From: Cognatilysobacter claricitrinus
GTDB lineage: Bacteria; Pseudomonadota; Gammaproteobacteria; Xanthomonadales; Xanthomonadaceae
NCBI RefSeq assembly: GCF_045866565.1
Contig: NZ_BAAFZV010000002.1
Location: 124,001-188,000, forward strand
Direction: 5' to 3'
DNA length: 64,000 nucleotides
The notes beneath the pieces were generated by a model. The model did no database searches. It was given only the letters and a program-made list of their open reading frames with translations, and was not told the origin of the DNA. A program made the translations under genes and the position numbers. Shown one piece after another: positions 51,579 to 63,771 of this stretch; position 1 is the first letter of the stretch; every line of letters starts with the position of its first letter.

Positions 51579-53738
51579 ATGCGTTTTTTCGCCAGCTGCG
51601 GCAAGGGCCTGGAGTACCTGCTCGTCGACGAGCTGCTAGCGCTCGGCTGTGCGCACGCTACCGCGACCGTTGCCGGTGCGAACGTCGAAGGCACGCCGAT
51701 CGATGCGCAACGCGCGGTGATGTGGTCGCGGCTCGCCAGCCGCATCCTGTGGCCGATCGCCGAGTTCGACTGCGCCGACGAGCACGCGTTGTATGCCGGT
51801 GCATCCGCCGTCGACTGGACGCAGCACGTTCCGCCACGCGCGACCATCGCGATCGATGCGCATGTGAGCGGCAGCGGCCTGACCCACGCGCAGTACGCGG
51901 CGCAGCGCGTGAAGGACGCGATCGTCGACACGCTGCGCGCGAAGACGGGCGCGCGTCCGGACGTCGATCTCGAGGCGCCGGACGTCCGCATCAGCCTCGT
52001 CGTGCGAAAGGGCCGCGCGATCCTGTCGATCGACCTGTCGGGCGCGCCGATGCATCGACGCGGCTGGCGTCGCAAGCAGGTCGATGCACCGCTGAAGGAA
52101 AACCTCGCCGCCGCCGTGCTGATGCGCGGGCGCTGGATGGAGGCGTATCGCGAGGGCGGTGCGCTTCTCGACCCGATGTGCGGCAGCGGCACGCTGATGA
52201 TCGAAGGCGCGCTGATGGCCGCCGACGTCGCGCCCGGACTGCTGCGCCATGGCGACGATGTGCCGACGCGCTGGCCCGGTTTCGACACGGGCACGTGGAA
52301 GGATGTGTGCGTCGATGCGATCCGTCGCGAAGCGGAAGGTCGCGCCGCGCTACGCCACGTATTTTTCGGCCGCGACATCGATCCGCTGGCCGTTCGTGCC
52401 GCGCGCGACAACGCGATCACGGCGGGGCTTGTCGACATGATCGATTGGCAGGCGGCCGACGTGCGCGATCTCGCGTCGACGTTGCCGCCCGAAACTGCCG
52501 CAGGCACCGGCGTCGTGGTTTGCAATCCGCCTTACGACGCGCGCCTCGAAGCGGATCCCGCGCTCTATCGCGCGCTCGGCGACGCACTGCGTCGCACCCT
52601 GCCGACATGGCGTGCAAGCCTGCTCTGCGGCGATGAATCGCTCGCGCGATCGACTGGCCTGCGTGCGAAGAAGACGTACCGCATGTTCAACGGCGCGATC
52701 GAGACGGTGCTGCTCACGGTCGACCCCATCGGCCCTGCGCGCGATGCGGCGAATGTCCAGCCGCCGACCGCGTTGTCGCCCGGCGCCGAGATGGTCGCCA
52801 ATCGACTGCGCAAGAACCTGCGCAAGCTGAAATCCTGGCGCGAGCGCGAAGGCATCACCTGCTTCCGCGCCTACGATGCCGACCTGCCGGAATACTCGGC
52901 GGCGATCGACGTCTACACCACCGACGAACGCGAACCGCGCACGTTCCTGCACGTGCAGGAATACGCCGCGCCGGCCGACATTCCGGAAGCCGATACGCGT
53001 CGTCGTCGCAATGAACTTCTGAACGCCGCGCGCGAGGTGTTCGCGGTGCCGCGCGACAACGTCGCACTGAAGACGCGCGAGCGTGGCAAGGGCGGCAGCA
53101 AGTACGGGCACTTCGATCGTCGCGGCGAGTTCGTTGTCGTGCGCGAGGGTCGCGCGCACCTGCGCGTGAACCTGTTCGACTACCTCGATACCGGCCTGTT
53201 CCTCGATCACCGGCCGCTGCGCCTGCGGATCGCCGAAGATGCACGCGACGCGCGCTTCCTCAATCTCTTCGCCTACACCGGTGCGGCGACCGTGCACGCG
53301 GCGCTGGGCGGCGCGCGCTCGACGACGACGGTCGACCTGTCATCGACCTATCTGCAGTGGTGTGCGGACAACCTGCAGGAGAGCGGTGTCGGCGGTTCGC
53401 GCCACCGGCTGGTGCAGGCCGACGCCATCGCGTGGCTGGAAGGCGACACCGGACAATACGACCTCGTGTTCTGCGACCCGCCGACGTTCTCGAACTCCAA
53501 GCGCGCGAACGACTTCGACGTGCAGGCCTCGCACGTGCGCCTGTTGCGTGCGGCGGTCGCACGCCTGGCGCCGGGTGGCGTGCTGTATTTCTCCAACAAC
53601 TACCGCCGCTTCAAGCTGGACGAGGCGCAGGTGTCGGTCTTCGCGAATGTCGAGGACATCAGCGCCAGCACCATTCCGCCTGATTTCGAGCGCGACGCGC
53701 GCATCCACCGCTGCTGGCGCATCACCGCGCGCGACTGA
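51579..53738 (+). CDS. rlmL: Bifunctional 23S rRNA methyltransferase RlmKL
   Basis: Makes m2G2445 and m7G2069 in 23S rRNA. The 719-residue fusion begins with a THUMP domain (to about 160), followed by the RlmL methyltransferase with LDPMCGSGTLMIE and VVCNPPYDARLEADP (about 315), then a second methyltransferase (RlmK) with FLNLFAYTGAATVHAALGGA and VFCDPPTFSNSK (about 632). E. coli RlmKL has 702 residues with the same layout. Start is ATG 51579, with MRFFASCGKGLEYLL giving the normal N-terminus. Confidence 0.96.
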   Translation: MRFFASCGKGLEYLLVDELLALGCAHATATVAGANVEGTPIDAQRAVMWSRLASRILWPIAEFDCADEHALYAGASAVDWTQHVPPRATIAIDAHVSGSGLTHAQYAAQRVKDAIVDTLRAKTGARPDVDLEAPDVRISLVVRKGRAILSIDLSGAPMHRRGWRRKQVDAPLKENLAAAVLMRGRWMEAYREGGALLDPMCGSGTLMIEGALMAADVAPGLLRHGDDVPTRWPGFDTGTWKDVCVDAIRREAEGRAALRHVFFGRDIDPLAVRAARDNAITAGLVDMIDWQAADVRDLASTLPPETAAGTGVVVCNPPYDARLEADPALYRALGDALRRTLPTWRASLLCGDESLARSTGLRAKKTYRMFNGAIETVLLTVDPIGPARDAANVQPPTALSPGAEMVANRLRKNLRKLKSWREREGITCFRAYDADLPEYSAAIDVYTTDEREPRTFLHVQEYAAPADIPEADTRRRRNELLNAAREVFAVPRDNVALKTRERGKGGSKYGHFDRRGEFVVVREGRAHLRVNLFDYLDTGLFLDHRPLRLRIAEDARDARFLNLFAYTGAATVHAALGGARSTTTVDLSSTYLQWCADNLQESGVGGSRHRLVQADAIAWLEGDTGQYDLVFCDPPTFSNSKRANDFDVQASHVRLLRAAVARLAPGGVLYFSNNYRRFKLDEAQVSVFANVEDISASTIPPDFERDARIHRCWRITARD

Positions 53739-53842
53739 CCCGGGCTGGCGTCACGGATGGAACGAAACGTGCGCTCCGTGCCCACTTCGGTTTGCCGGTC
53801 GCGCCGCCATGCTTTCCGGCATCGAATCGCTGGAGGTCGCCC

Positions 53843-54670
53843 ATGTCCCGTCCCGCCCGTGTTACCCGCCTCGCGACCGGCATGCCGGCGTCGGACGGCG
53901 CTGGCGTCAAGCTCACGCGCGTGATCGGTACGCCGCAGCTCGATCATCTCGATCCGTTCCTGATGCTCGACGAGTTCGGCACCGACCAGCCGCAGGACTA
54001 CCTCGCCGGCTTCCCGGACCACCCGCATCGCGGCTTCGAGACCGTCACCTACATGCTCGACGGGCGCATGCGCCACCGCGACAACCACGGCAACGAAGGC
54101 GTGCTGGTGCCCGGCAGCGTGCAGTGGATGACCGCGGGGCGCGGGCTGGTGCACTCGGAGATGCCCGAGCAGCAGGAAGGCCGCATGCGCGGTTTCCAGC
54201 TGTGGGTGAACCTGCCGGCGCGCGACAAGATGGGCGAGCCGAAGTACCAGGAATTCGCGCCCGAGCGCATTCCGGTCGCGCAACCTGCTGCCGGCGTATC
54301 GGTAAAGGTGATCGCCGGCGAGGTCGATGGTTCGGTCGGGCCGATCGCGCAGCCGGCCACGTCGCCCGTCTATCTCGACATCGCGCTCGATGCAGGTGCG
54401 TCGTGGACGTACGAACTGCCCGAAGGCCACGCCGGCTTCGTGTACGTGTTCGAAGGCGATGCGAGCGTCGGCGGACAGCTCGTGCGCACGAAGCAACTCG
54501 GTGTGCTCGACGGCGGAAGCGTCGGATTCGAGGCGACTGGCGCGGCGCGCGTGCTGCTCATCGCGGGTCGACCCTTGCGCGAACCTGTCGCGCGCTACGG
54601 CCCTTTCGTGATGAACACGCGCGCGGAACTCGAGCAGGCCTTCGCGGATTACCAGGCCGGCCGCTTCTGA
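53843..54670 (+). CDS. Pirin-family protein
   Basis: A 275-residue bicupin. The first cupin has FLMLDEFGTDQPQDYLAGFPDHPHRGFETVTYML with the metal-binding His pair in HPHRGF, and GSVQWMTAGRGLVHSEMP with further His and Glu ligands; the second has YLDIALDAGASWTYELPEGHAGFVYVFEG. Bacterial pirins bind iron and some have quercetinase activity. The ATG at 53843 has GGAGG upstream (CTGGAGGTCGCCC), so the 17 codons further upstream are left out. A GC-rich stem follows. Confidence 0.92.
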   Translation: MSRPARVTRLATGMPASDGAGVKLTRVIGTPQLDHLDPFLMLDEFGTDQPQDYLAGFPDHPHRGFETVTYMLDGRMRHRDNHGNEGVLVPGSVQWMTAGRGLVHSEMPEQQEGRMRGFQLWVNLPARDKMGEPKYQEFAPERIPVAQPAAGVSVKVIAGEVDGSVGPIAQPATSPVYLDIALDAGASWTYELPEGHAGFVYVFEGDASVGGQLVRTKQLGVLDGGSVGFEATGAARVLLIAGRPLREPVARYGPFVMNTRAELEQAFADYQAGRF

Positions 54671-54673
54671 AAT

Positions 54674-54697
54674 AACGGCCGGGCGCGTGCCCGGCCG
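54674..54697. terminator. Bidirectional stem between pirin and the next gene
   Basis: ACGGCCGGGC and GCCCGGCCGT form a 10-bp perfect stem with a GCGT loop between convergent genes. No clear T run, so termination strength is uncertain. Confidence 0.6.
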
Positions 54698-54703
54698 TCG
54701 CCG

Positions 54704-55162
54704 TTACTTGCTCGTCAGCTGCGCGCCGCCGCCGGTGCCGAACCGCAGCGTGCTGCTCTGTGCGATCGCCTTCGCCAGATCGTCGTTCGACTTGGCCTGG
54801 ATCCACAGATACGCGACGCGGCCGTCGGCGAGCGAGATCGCTGTCTCGCGTGCCTGCACGTCCGGCTGGCCCGCGAGTTCGCTGCGATACCAGTAGGTGT
54901 CGCGGCCGTCGATCTTCACTTCCTCGGCGCGATCGCCGCGATTCGGTTTGAACGGCGTCTGCGCGGCCAGGTACAGGCCGAACGCCTCGCTCCCGTCCGC
55001 GCGCATGGCGCGGCAGAACTGCGTGCCGCCTGCGGTTTTTGTTTCCCAGGTAAGGCCGCTGTCGGCGGGCAGCGTCGGGCAGGTCGTCGTGGCCTGTGCG
55101 TGCGCGTAGCCCCCCATCGCGAGCAGCGTGAAGCCGATCGTTGCGCGAATGGTCTTGACCAT
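54704..55162 (-). CDS. Secreted protein, hypothetical
   Basis: A 152-residue exported protein with signal VKTIRATIGFTLLAMGGYAHAQ. The mature part has two Cys (TTTCPTLPADSG and GTQFCRAMRADGS) that could form a disulfide, then KIDGRDTYWYRSELAGQPDV and VAYLWIQAKSNDDLAKAIAQSS, which suggests a small beta-sheet with one helix. No family recognised. The ATG at 55162 has GGGGAA upstream; one four codons earlier (55174) is possible. Confidence 0.7.
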   Translation of the reverse strand: MVKTIRATIGFTLLAMGGYAHAQATTTCPTLPADSGLTWETKTAGGTQFCRAMRADGSEAFGLYLAAQTPFKPNRGDRAEEVKIDGRDTYWYRSELAGQPDVQARETAISLADGRVAYLWIQAKSNDDLAKAIAQSSTLRFGTGGGAQLTSK

Positions 55163-55288
55163 GATGTTCCCCATGCGTATCGCGGCGACGGCCGCGACCA
55201 CAGCCCGAACATAGTCCGTTCCAAAGCGCTTGACAAATGATCTCTATTCAGGCTTGCGATGTCCCCGCCTGTCATGTCGCGGCGCGTC

Positions 55289-55328
55289 AAAAAAAGACGC
55301 GCCGCGTCACGTAAACACGGCGCGCCTC
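55289..55328 (-). terminator. Terminator after the lipoprotein at 55346
   Basis: On the minus strand GGCGCGCCGTG and CGCGGCGCGTC pair around a nine-base loop, followed by seven T residues. It sits 18 bases after the stop of the lipoprotein gene. Confidence 0.85.
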
Positions 55329-55345
55329 GGGTTTTTCCGGCGGAA

Positions 55346-55726
55346 TCAGCGGCGATCGACGCGCACGGTGGCGTTGGGCGGCGATGCGAAATCCAGCGTG
55401 ACCAGGGTCAGGCGCCAGGTCGCGTCGAGATCCGCCGTGGGCGACTTGGCCGAATCGAGCACCACGTCGTGCGACATGCCGCCCATCGAATGGCGGAAGC
55501 CGACGATCGCGGTTCCGGCCTGGATGCACTGCACGTTCGGCGGGCAGCGCGAATCGCTGTTGACGTCGACGTAGGTGAGTGTCGAGGCGTCGGGCAGGGT
55601 GATCGTCTCGCCCTTGGCGAGCGTCACCGGGGTTCCGGCGGCGACGGTGTGGCCGCCGCCCGCACCGGCGGACGCGCAGCCGGCGAGCAGGAGCAGGGGA
55701 AGGAACGCACTGGCGAGACGGGGCAT
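55346..55726 (-). CDS. Small lipoprotein, hypothetical
   Basis: A 126-residue lipoprotein with lipobox LLAGC (LASAFLPLLLLAGCAS). Mature residues include TLPDASTLTYVDVNSDSRCPPNVQCIQAG, with two Cys in a short loop, and a beta-rich end WRLTLVTLDFASPPNATVRV. It has the look of a small beta-sandwich such as the DUF4377 or MliC group, but I cannot place it. ATG 55726. Confidence 0.7.
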   Translation of the reverse strand: MPRLASAFLPLLLLAGCASAGAGGGHTVAAGTPVTLAKGETITLPDASTLTYVDVNSDSRCPPNVQCIQAGTAIVGFRHSMGGMSHDVVLDSAKSPTADLDATWRLTLVTLDFASPPNATVRVDRR

Positions 55727-55784
55727 CGGCGACTCCGGTCGAAGGGGACCCACCGAGCCTAGCCGGCCGTATGTCGTGGCGAGT

Positions 55785-56306
55785 TCACGGCTCGCGGCGG
55801 TCGTCCACCGTGGCGCGCCCGTCCGGCAGTACGCGGATGGTGATGCGGCGGCCGTATTCGCTATCGGCGGTCGGGCCGATGTCGCAGCTGCACAGCGCCT
55901 GCGCGAGCGCCGGGATGGTGTTGCTGTGGCCGACGACCAGCACCGTGCCGGTGGGATTCGCGCTGCGCAGCGCGCCGGCGAAATCCGCGGCCGGGCGCGC
56001 GGCGTCGTAGGTCGCCACGGCCAGGTGGTGCGCGGCGGCGATCGGTGCGGCCGTCTGCTGCGTGCGACGGTAGCCGCTGGCGTAGACGGCGGTGAGGGGT
56101 GTGTCGCGCAGGCGCGAGACCAGTTTGTCGACGCGCTTGCGGCCGGCCTGCGACAGCGACGGATCGCGCGGGTCGTCGTCGGCCTTTTCGGCGTGGCGGA
56201 TCAGCACGAACGTGGTGCCGGGCTCGACGTCGGTGCGCGCGGTCGCGCACGCGCCGGGCAGCGCCAGCATGGACAACGCGACGAGCCGCAGGAACAGGCT
56301 GCGCAT
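55785..56306 (-). CDS. Secreted histidine phosphatase-family protein
   Basis: A 173-residue protein with signal FLRLVALSMLALPGACA (the Cys may be a lipobox, LPGAC). The histidine phosphatase core is VLIRHAEKADDDPRDPSLSQAGRKR with the RHAEK catalytic His, TAVYASGYRRTQQTAAPIA, and VLVVGHSNTIPALA with the second His. It should act outside the cytoplasm on phosphate esters; the substrate is unknown. The ATG at 56306 gives the cleanest signal peptide. Confidence 0.87.
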   Translation of the reverse strand: MRSLFLRLVALSMLALPGACATARTDVEPGTTFVLIRHAEKADDDPRDPSLSQAGRKRVDKLVSRLRDTPLTAVYASGYRRTQQTAAPIAAAHHLAVATYDAARPAADFAGALRSANPTGTVLVVGHSNTIPALAQALCSCDIGPTADSEYGRRITIRVLPDGRATVDDRREP

Positions 56307-56381
56307 GGCGACGGTTTCCCCCAACCGGAATCCACGCATCACAGCGCGCCCGCGGGTGACGCGCATGTGCAGCTGGTCATG

Positions 56382-59879
<3,498 letters not shown>

Positions 59880-59924
59880 GAGGCGCGCGATTCTACTGAA
59901 GCGCGTCGCACGCCCTGAGTACGG

Positions 59925-60464
59925 TCATCGGCGCGGCAGGTCCAGCGCCACCCGCACCAGCGACGGATCGCGTCCGGCGTCGGCCTTGTGGAAGCCCAGC
60001 GACTCGGCCAGCCCGATCACGTCGGCGTCCTGCGGCAGTTCGCCGCGAAGCGTCGCCAGCCCGCGACTGCGCGCCCACTTGGCCACGCGGGTCAGCAGGT
60101 AGCGGCGCATGCCCATGCCGGCGACGAAGCGGCTGACGAGGATGCTGAAGTCGCCTTCTTTCCCCGCAGCGTCGGTCTGCACGTGGGCGATCGCGCCGAT
60201 GAGGGCTTCGCCGGGGGAGTCGAGGTCGGTGGCGACCAGGGTGAACTCGGTGCGCGGGTTCGGCCGCGCCAGGCGTTCGGCGTCGGAGGCCGACAAGTCG
60301 TCGCTGCGGGCCAGTCCCGCCCGCGCCGCGTCCGGTTCGAGGAGCGCAAACCCCGCACGCAGCGGCTCGGCGTCCTCCGGGCGGATGGGACGGATCAGCA
60401 CCTCACGGCCGTTCGGAAGACGATGGCGTTCGTGCCAGGGCGGGAGACGGTCGCGCGCTGCCAT
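59925..60464 (-). CDS. GNAT-family N-acetyltransferase
   Basis: A 179-residue protein. Starting LPNGREVLIRPIRPEDAEPL it shows the typical GNAT opening strand, EFTLVATDLDSPGEALIGAIAHV, FSILVSRFVAGMGMRRYLLTRVAKWARSRG covering the acetyl-CoA motif, and LAESLGFHKADAG. This resembles the domain that ends Pat-type protein acetyltransferases, but here it stands alone. Acceptor unknown. It starts at ATG 60464 and lies 45 bases upstream of mfd on the same strand, so they may be co-transcribed. Confidence 0.8.
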   Translation of the reverse strand: MAARDRLPPWHERHRLPNGREVLIRPIRPEDAEPLRAGFALLEPDAARAGLARSDDLSASDAERLARPNPRTEFTLVATDLDSPGEALIGAIAHVQTDAAGKEGDFSILVSRFVAGMGMRRYLLTRVAKWARSRGLATLRGELPQDADVIGLAESLGFHKADAGRDPSLVRVALDLPRR

Positions 60465-60603
60465 CGCTGGATCGTTCCAGAATGCGCGTGAGCCTTCCGT
60501 CGTCTGGAGCCCGCGTGACCCAACCGCAGTCGAACCAGCGACAGTCAGCGCGCGGCGGCCCGGCGACCAGCGTGCCACCGCGCGACCACTGCCGCTTCGC
60601 TGC

Positions 60604-61857
60604 ATGAGCGACGCTCCCGCGCGCCCGACGTTCCGCGCCGCGTTGCGGTTCTGGCTGCTGCTGGGCTGCATCAGCTTCGGCGGCCCCGCCGGGCAGATCG
60701 CGATCATGCATGCCGAGCTGGTCGACCGCCGGCGCTGGATCGACGAGACCACGTTCACCCGCGCGCTCGACGTCTGCATGCTGCTGCCCGGCCCGGAAGC
60801 GATGCAGCTGGCGACATGGATCGGTTGGCGCCTGCACGGATTGCGCGGCGGGCTGGTCGCCGGCGCGCTGTTCGTGCTGCCGGCATCGCTGCTGCTGGCG
60901 GCGCTGTCGTGGATGTATTTCGCGGGACAGTCGCTGCCGGCCACGGCAGGCATCGTGTTCGGCCTGCAGGCATCGGTGCTGGGGCTGCTCGCGTCGGCGC
61001 TCGAGCGCCTCGGGCGTCGCGTGCTGAAGACGGTGACCGCGCGACTGCTCGCACTCGGTGCGCTGATCGCGGTGGCGGTCGCGCACGTCGCGTTCCCGTG
61101 GGTGATGCTGGCGGCGGCGCTCATCGGATGGGCGACGCAGCGCCGGTGCCATCCCGATGTAGCGCCAGTCGACGTGGGAGCATCGCCGTCGATCGCGCGC
61201 AGCGCCGGGGTGTTCGCGATGCTGGCGACGGCGTGGCTGGCCCCGCTCGTGGCGCTCGCGGCGTGGCTCGGTCGCGGCAGCACGAGCGTCGCCGTCGGCG
61301 CGTTCCTGTCGCGCGCCGCGTTGTTCACCTTCGGCGGCGCGTACGCCGTATTGCCGTACGTGGCGGGGCAGGCGGTCGACACCTACGGCTGGCTGTCGAC
61401 CGACCGCATGATGGCGGGCCTCGCGCTGGCCGAAACCACGCCGGGCCCGCTGATCCTCGTGCTCGAGTACGTCGGCTTCGCAGCGGGCTGGGCGCATCCG
61501 GACCTGCCGTCGACCACGGCGTCGGCATTCCTTGCCGCGGCGGTCGCGGTGTGGGCGACGTTCCTGCCGAGTTTCCTGCTGGTGCTGACGCTCGCGCCGT
61601 GGGTCGACCGCATCGGCCGATGGCGGCCCGCGGCGGCCGCGTTGTCGGGCATTACTGCCGCGGTGGTTGGCGTGATCGCGCAACTGGCGCTGTGGTTCGG
61701 CGCCACGCTGCTCACGCGCGTCGATGCCGCGCACGCGGTGGCCGCGATCGCACTGGCCGCGGGCGTTTTCGTCGGCGCCCGACGCAGCTTGCCGGTCTAC
61801 GTGCTCGTGCCCACCTGCGGTGTGCTCGGCGTTGTGATCGACACGATCCTGCGCTGA
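60604..61857 (+). CDS. chrA: Chromate transporter ChrA
   Basis: Inner-membrane exporter of chromate. The 417-residue protein has the tandem-duplicated CHR domains: first half FWLLLGCISFGGPAGQIAIMHAELVDRRRWIDE and ALDVCMLLPGPEAMQLATWIG; second half AALFTFGGAYAVLPYVAGQAVDTYGWLS and GLALAETTPGPLILVLEYVGFAAGW. FGGP and PGP motifs are present in both halves. No chrB gene is adjacent. ATG 60604 is used; upstream sequence in the frame is not conserved-looking. Confidence 0.94.
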   Translation: MSDAPARPTFRAALRFWLLLGCISFGGPAGQIAIMHAELVDRRRWIDETTFTRALDVCMLLPGPEAMQLATWIGWRLHGLRGGLVAGALFVLPASLLLAALSWMYFAGQSLPATAGIVFGLQASVLGLLASALERLGRRVLKTVTARLLALGALIAVAVAHVAFPWVMLAAALIGWATQRRCHPDVAPVDVGASPSIARSAGVFAMLATAWLAPLVALAAWLGRGSTSVAVGAFLSRAALFTFGGAYAVLPYVAGQAVDTYGWLSTDRMMAGLALAETTPGPLILVLEYVGFAAGWAHPDLPSTTASAFLAAAVAVWATFLPSFLLVLTLAPWVDRIGRWRPAAAALSGITAAVVGVIAQLALWFGATLLTRVDAAHAVAAIALAAGVFVGARRSLPVYVLVPTCGVLGVVIDTILR

Positions 61858-61917
61858 TGCGCGGTGCATGCACGGCCGATTGGTAGACTCGCCGGCCTAT
61901 CTGAACCGGGACGATCC

Positions 61918-62847
61918 ATGGCTGGCGGCGATTCCACCCGCGCGATCTTCTTCGCGCTAGGCGCGAACCTCGCGATTGCAGCGGCGAAAGGCGTCGCGGC
62001 GTTCTTCACCGGCTCGAGCGCGATGCTCGCCGAGACCGTGCATTCGCTGGCCGACTGCGGCAACCAGGTGCTGCTGCTGGTCGGCGTCCGCCAGTCGCAG
62101 AAACCGCCGTCGCCGAACTATCCGCTGGGCTACGGCAAGGCCATCTACTTCTGGTCGTTCCTGGTCGCGGTGATGCTGTTCACCATCGGCGGCATGTTTT
62201 CGCTGTACGAGGGCATCCACAAGCTGTCGAACCCCGAGCCCGTGCGGCAATGGTGGTGGGCTGCCGGCGTGCTCACGTTCGGCGTGATCGCCGAGGGCAT
62301 CTCGATGCGCGCCTGCATGCAGGAAGTGAACAAGGCACGCGGTGGACGCTCGCTGGCGCAATGGTTCCGCGAGACGCGCCAGGGCGAGCTGCTGGTGATC
62401 TTCGGCGAGGACCTCGCGGCGCTGGCGGGCCTCGTGCTCGCGCTGGTCGCGGTGATGCTGTCGGTCGTCACCGGCAATCCGATCTGGGACGCGGTCGGCA
62501 CGATCGCGATCGGCGTGCTGCTGATCGTCGTCGCGGTGATGGTCGGCATCGGCATCAAGGCCATGCTGATCGGCCAGAGCATGGACCCGCTGCGCGAACG
62601 CGAACTCTGCGACTACCTGAAGGCACGGCCCGAGATCGAGCGCGTGCTCAACCTCATCACCGTGCAGCTCGGCAACCACGCGGTCGTGTCGGTGCAGGCG
62701 CAGATGCGCGAGGCGGGCAGCGCGACGGCGATGGTCCACGCCATCAACACCGTCGAGCGCGAAATGAAGGCGACGTTCCCCGAGGTGCGCTGGAGCTTCT
62801 TCGAGCCCGACCTGCCGGACAAGTCGGGCGCGGCGGTCAACGACTGA
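61918..62847 (+). CDS. Cation diffusion facilitator (CDF) transporter
   Basis: A 309-residue transporter for divalent metals. The first helices have ALGANLAIAAAKGVAAFFTGSSAMLAETVHSLADCGNQVLLL with the CDF HSLAD motif that binds metal, SPNYPLGYGKAIYFWSFL (cytosolic HPFGY-like loop), and GEDLAALAGLVLALVAVML in TM5 with the Asp site. The C-terminal cytosolic domain follows, with RELCDYLKARPEIERVLNLIT. The metal cannot be told: HSLAD with GEDLAA rather than HxxxD in TM5 points to a subgroup that may move Mn2+ or Fe2+ rather than Zn2+. Its TGA abuts the rlmJ stop. Confidence 0.9.
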   Translation: MAGGDSTRAIFFALGANLAIAAAKGVAAFFTGSSAMLAETVHSLADCGNQVLLLVGVRQSQKPPSPNYPLGYGKAIYFWSFLVAVMLFTIGGMFSLYEGIHKLSNPEPVRQWWWAAGVLTFGVIAEGISMRACMQEVNKARGGRSLAQWFRETRQGELLVIFGEDLAALAGLVLALVAVMLSVVTGNPIWDAVGTIAIGVLLIVVAVMVGIGIKAMLIGQSMDPLRERELCDYLKARPEIERVLNLITVQLGNHAVVSVQAQMREAGSATAMVHAINTVEREMKATFPEVRWSFFEPDLPDKSGAAVND

Positions 62848-63714
62848 TCAGGCCGGCGCCTTGAACCATTCGACGCGCCACGCCGCGCCGGTCGGCTCGC
62901 CGAGCACATCGGCGAGCACCGGTAACAGCTCGCGCATGCGCTGGTCGAACCGGTAAGGCGCATTGAGCAGCAACAGGCCGCTGCCGTTCATGCGCAGCGG
63001 CGAGTCGTCCGGCCGCACCAGCAGCTCGGCCACCATCACCGACTTCGCCGGCATCGTCGCCATCGAGCGGTAGGCGCGCTGCAACGCGCGCCGCTGCTTG
63101 ATCGGATACCACAACGCGTACGTGCCCTGCGGCCAGCGTTCGAGTGCGTCGCGCAGCGCGCGCAGCGCGGTCTCGAACTCCTGCAGCTGCGCTTCGAACG
63201 GCGGATCGATCAGCACCAGCCCGCGACCGAAGCGTTCCTCGCCGATGCGCGGCGGAAGAAGGGCGTGCATCGCGCCGTAGCCGTCGCGCGCGTGCACGGC
63301 GACGCGCGCATCTCCGGCCATCGCGGACTTCAGCGCGTCCGCTTCTTCGGGCTGCAGCTCGCAGCAGGTGATGCGGTCCTGCGCGCGCAGCGCGTGCGTG
63401 AGCAGCCACGGCGAGCCGGGGTAGGCGTTCGGCCCATGCGCGTTGCGGCAGGCGGTGATCGCATCGACATACGCGCGCAGCGGCGCCGGTTCGGTGCCCG
63501 GTTGCAGGCGGTCGATTCCGCCGACGCCGCCGGACGCCTCACCCGTGCGCTTCGCCTGCGCCGCATCGAGGTAATACAGGCCGCGACCGGCGTGGGTATC
63601 CAGCGCGAACAGGGGCGCGGGCTTGGCGACGAGGGCGTCGCACAGCGCGAGCAGCGCGGCGTGCTTGAGGACGTCGGCGTGGTTGCCGGCGTGGAAGGCG
63701 TGGCGATAGTTCAT
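62848..63714 (-). CDS. rlmJ: 23S rRNA (A2030-N6)-methyltransferase RlmJ
   Basis: Makes m6A2030 in 23S rRNA. The 288-residue protein begins MNYRHAFHAGNHADVLKHAALLALCDAL, has the SAM-binding FALDTHAGRGLY, GSPWLLTHALRAQDRITCCELQPEE, the catalytic LVLIDPPFEAQLQE and WYPIKQRR, and GSGLLLLNAPY near the end. E. coli RlmJ has 280 residues. Its stop codon lies directly against that of the convergent CDF gene, so the two 3' ends share no spacer. Confidence 0.96.
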   Translation of the reverse strand: MNYRHAFHAGNHADVLKHAALLALCDALVAKPAPLFALDTHAGRGLYYLDAAQAKRTGEASGGVGGIDRLQPGTEPAPLRAYVDAITACRNAHGPNAYPGSPWLLTHALRAQDRITCCELQPEEADALKSAMAGDARVAVHARDGYGAMHALLPPRIGEERFGRGLVLIDPPFEAQLQEFETALRALRDALERWPQGTYALWYPIKQRRALQRAYRSMATMPAKSVMVAELLVRPDDSPLRMNGSGLLLLNAPYRFDQRMRELLPVLADVLGEPTGAAWRVEWFKAPA

Positions 63715-63771
63715 GCCGGATAGGGTACGCGGGTAGGCGGTGGCACACTGGCGGCCGAATCGGAGGGGCAC

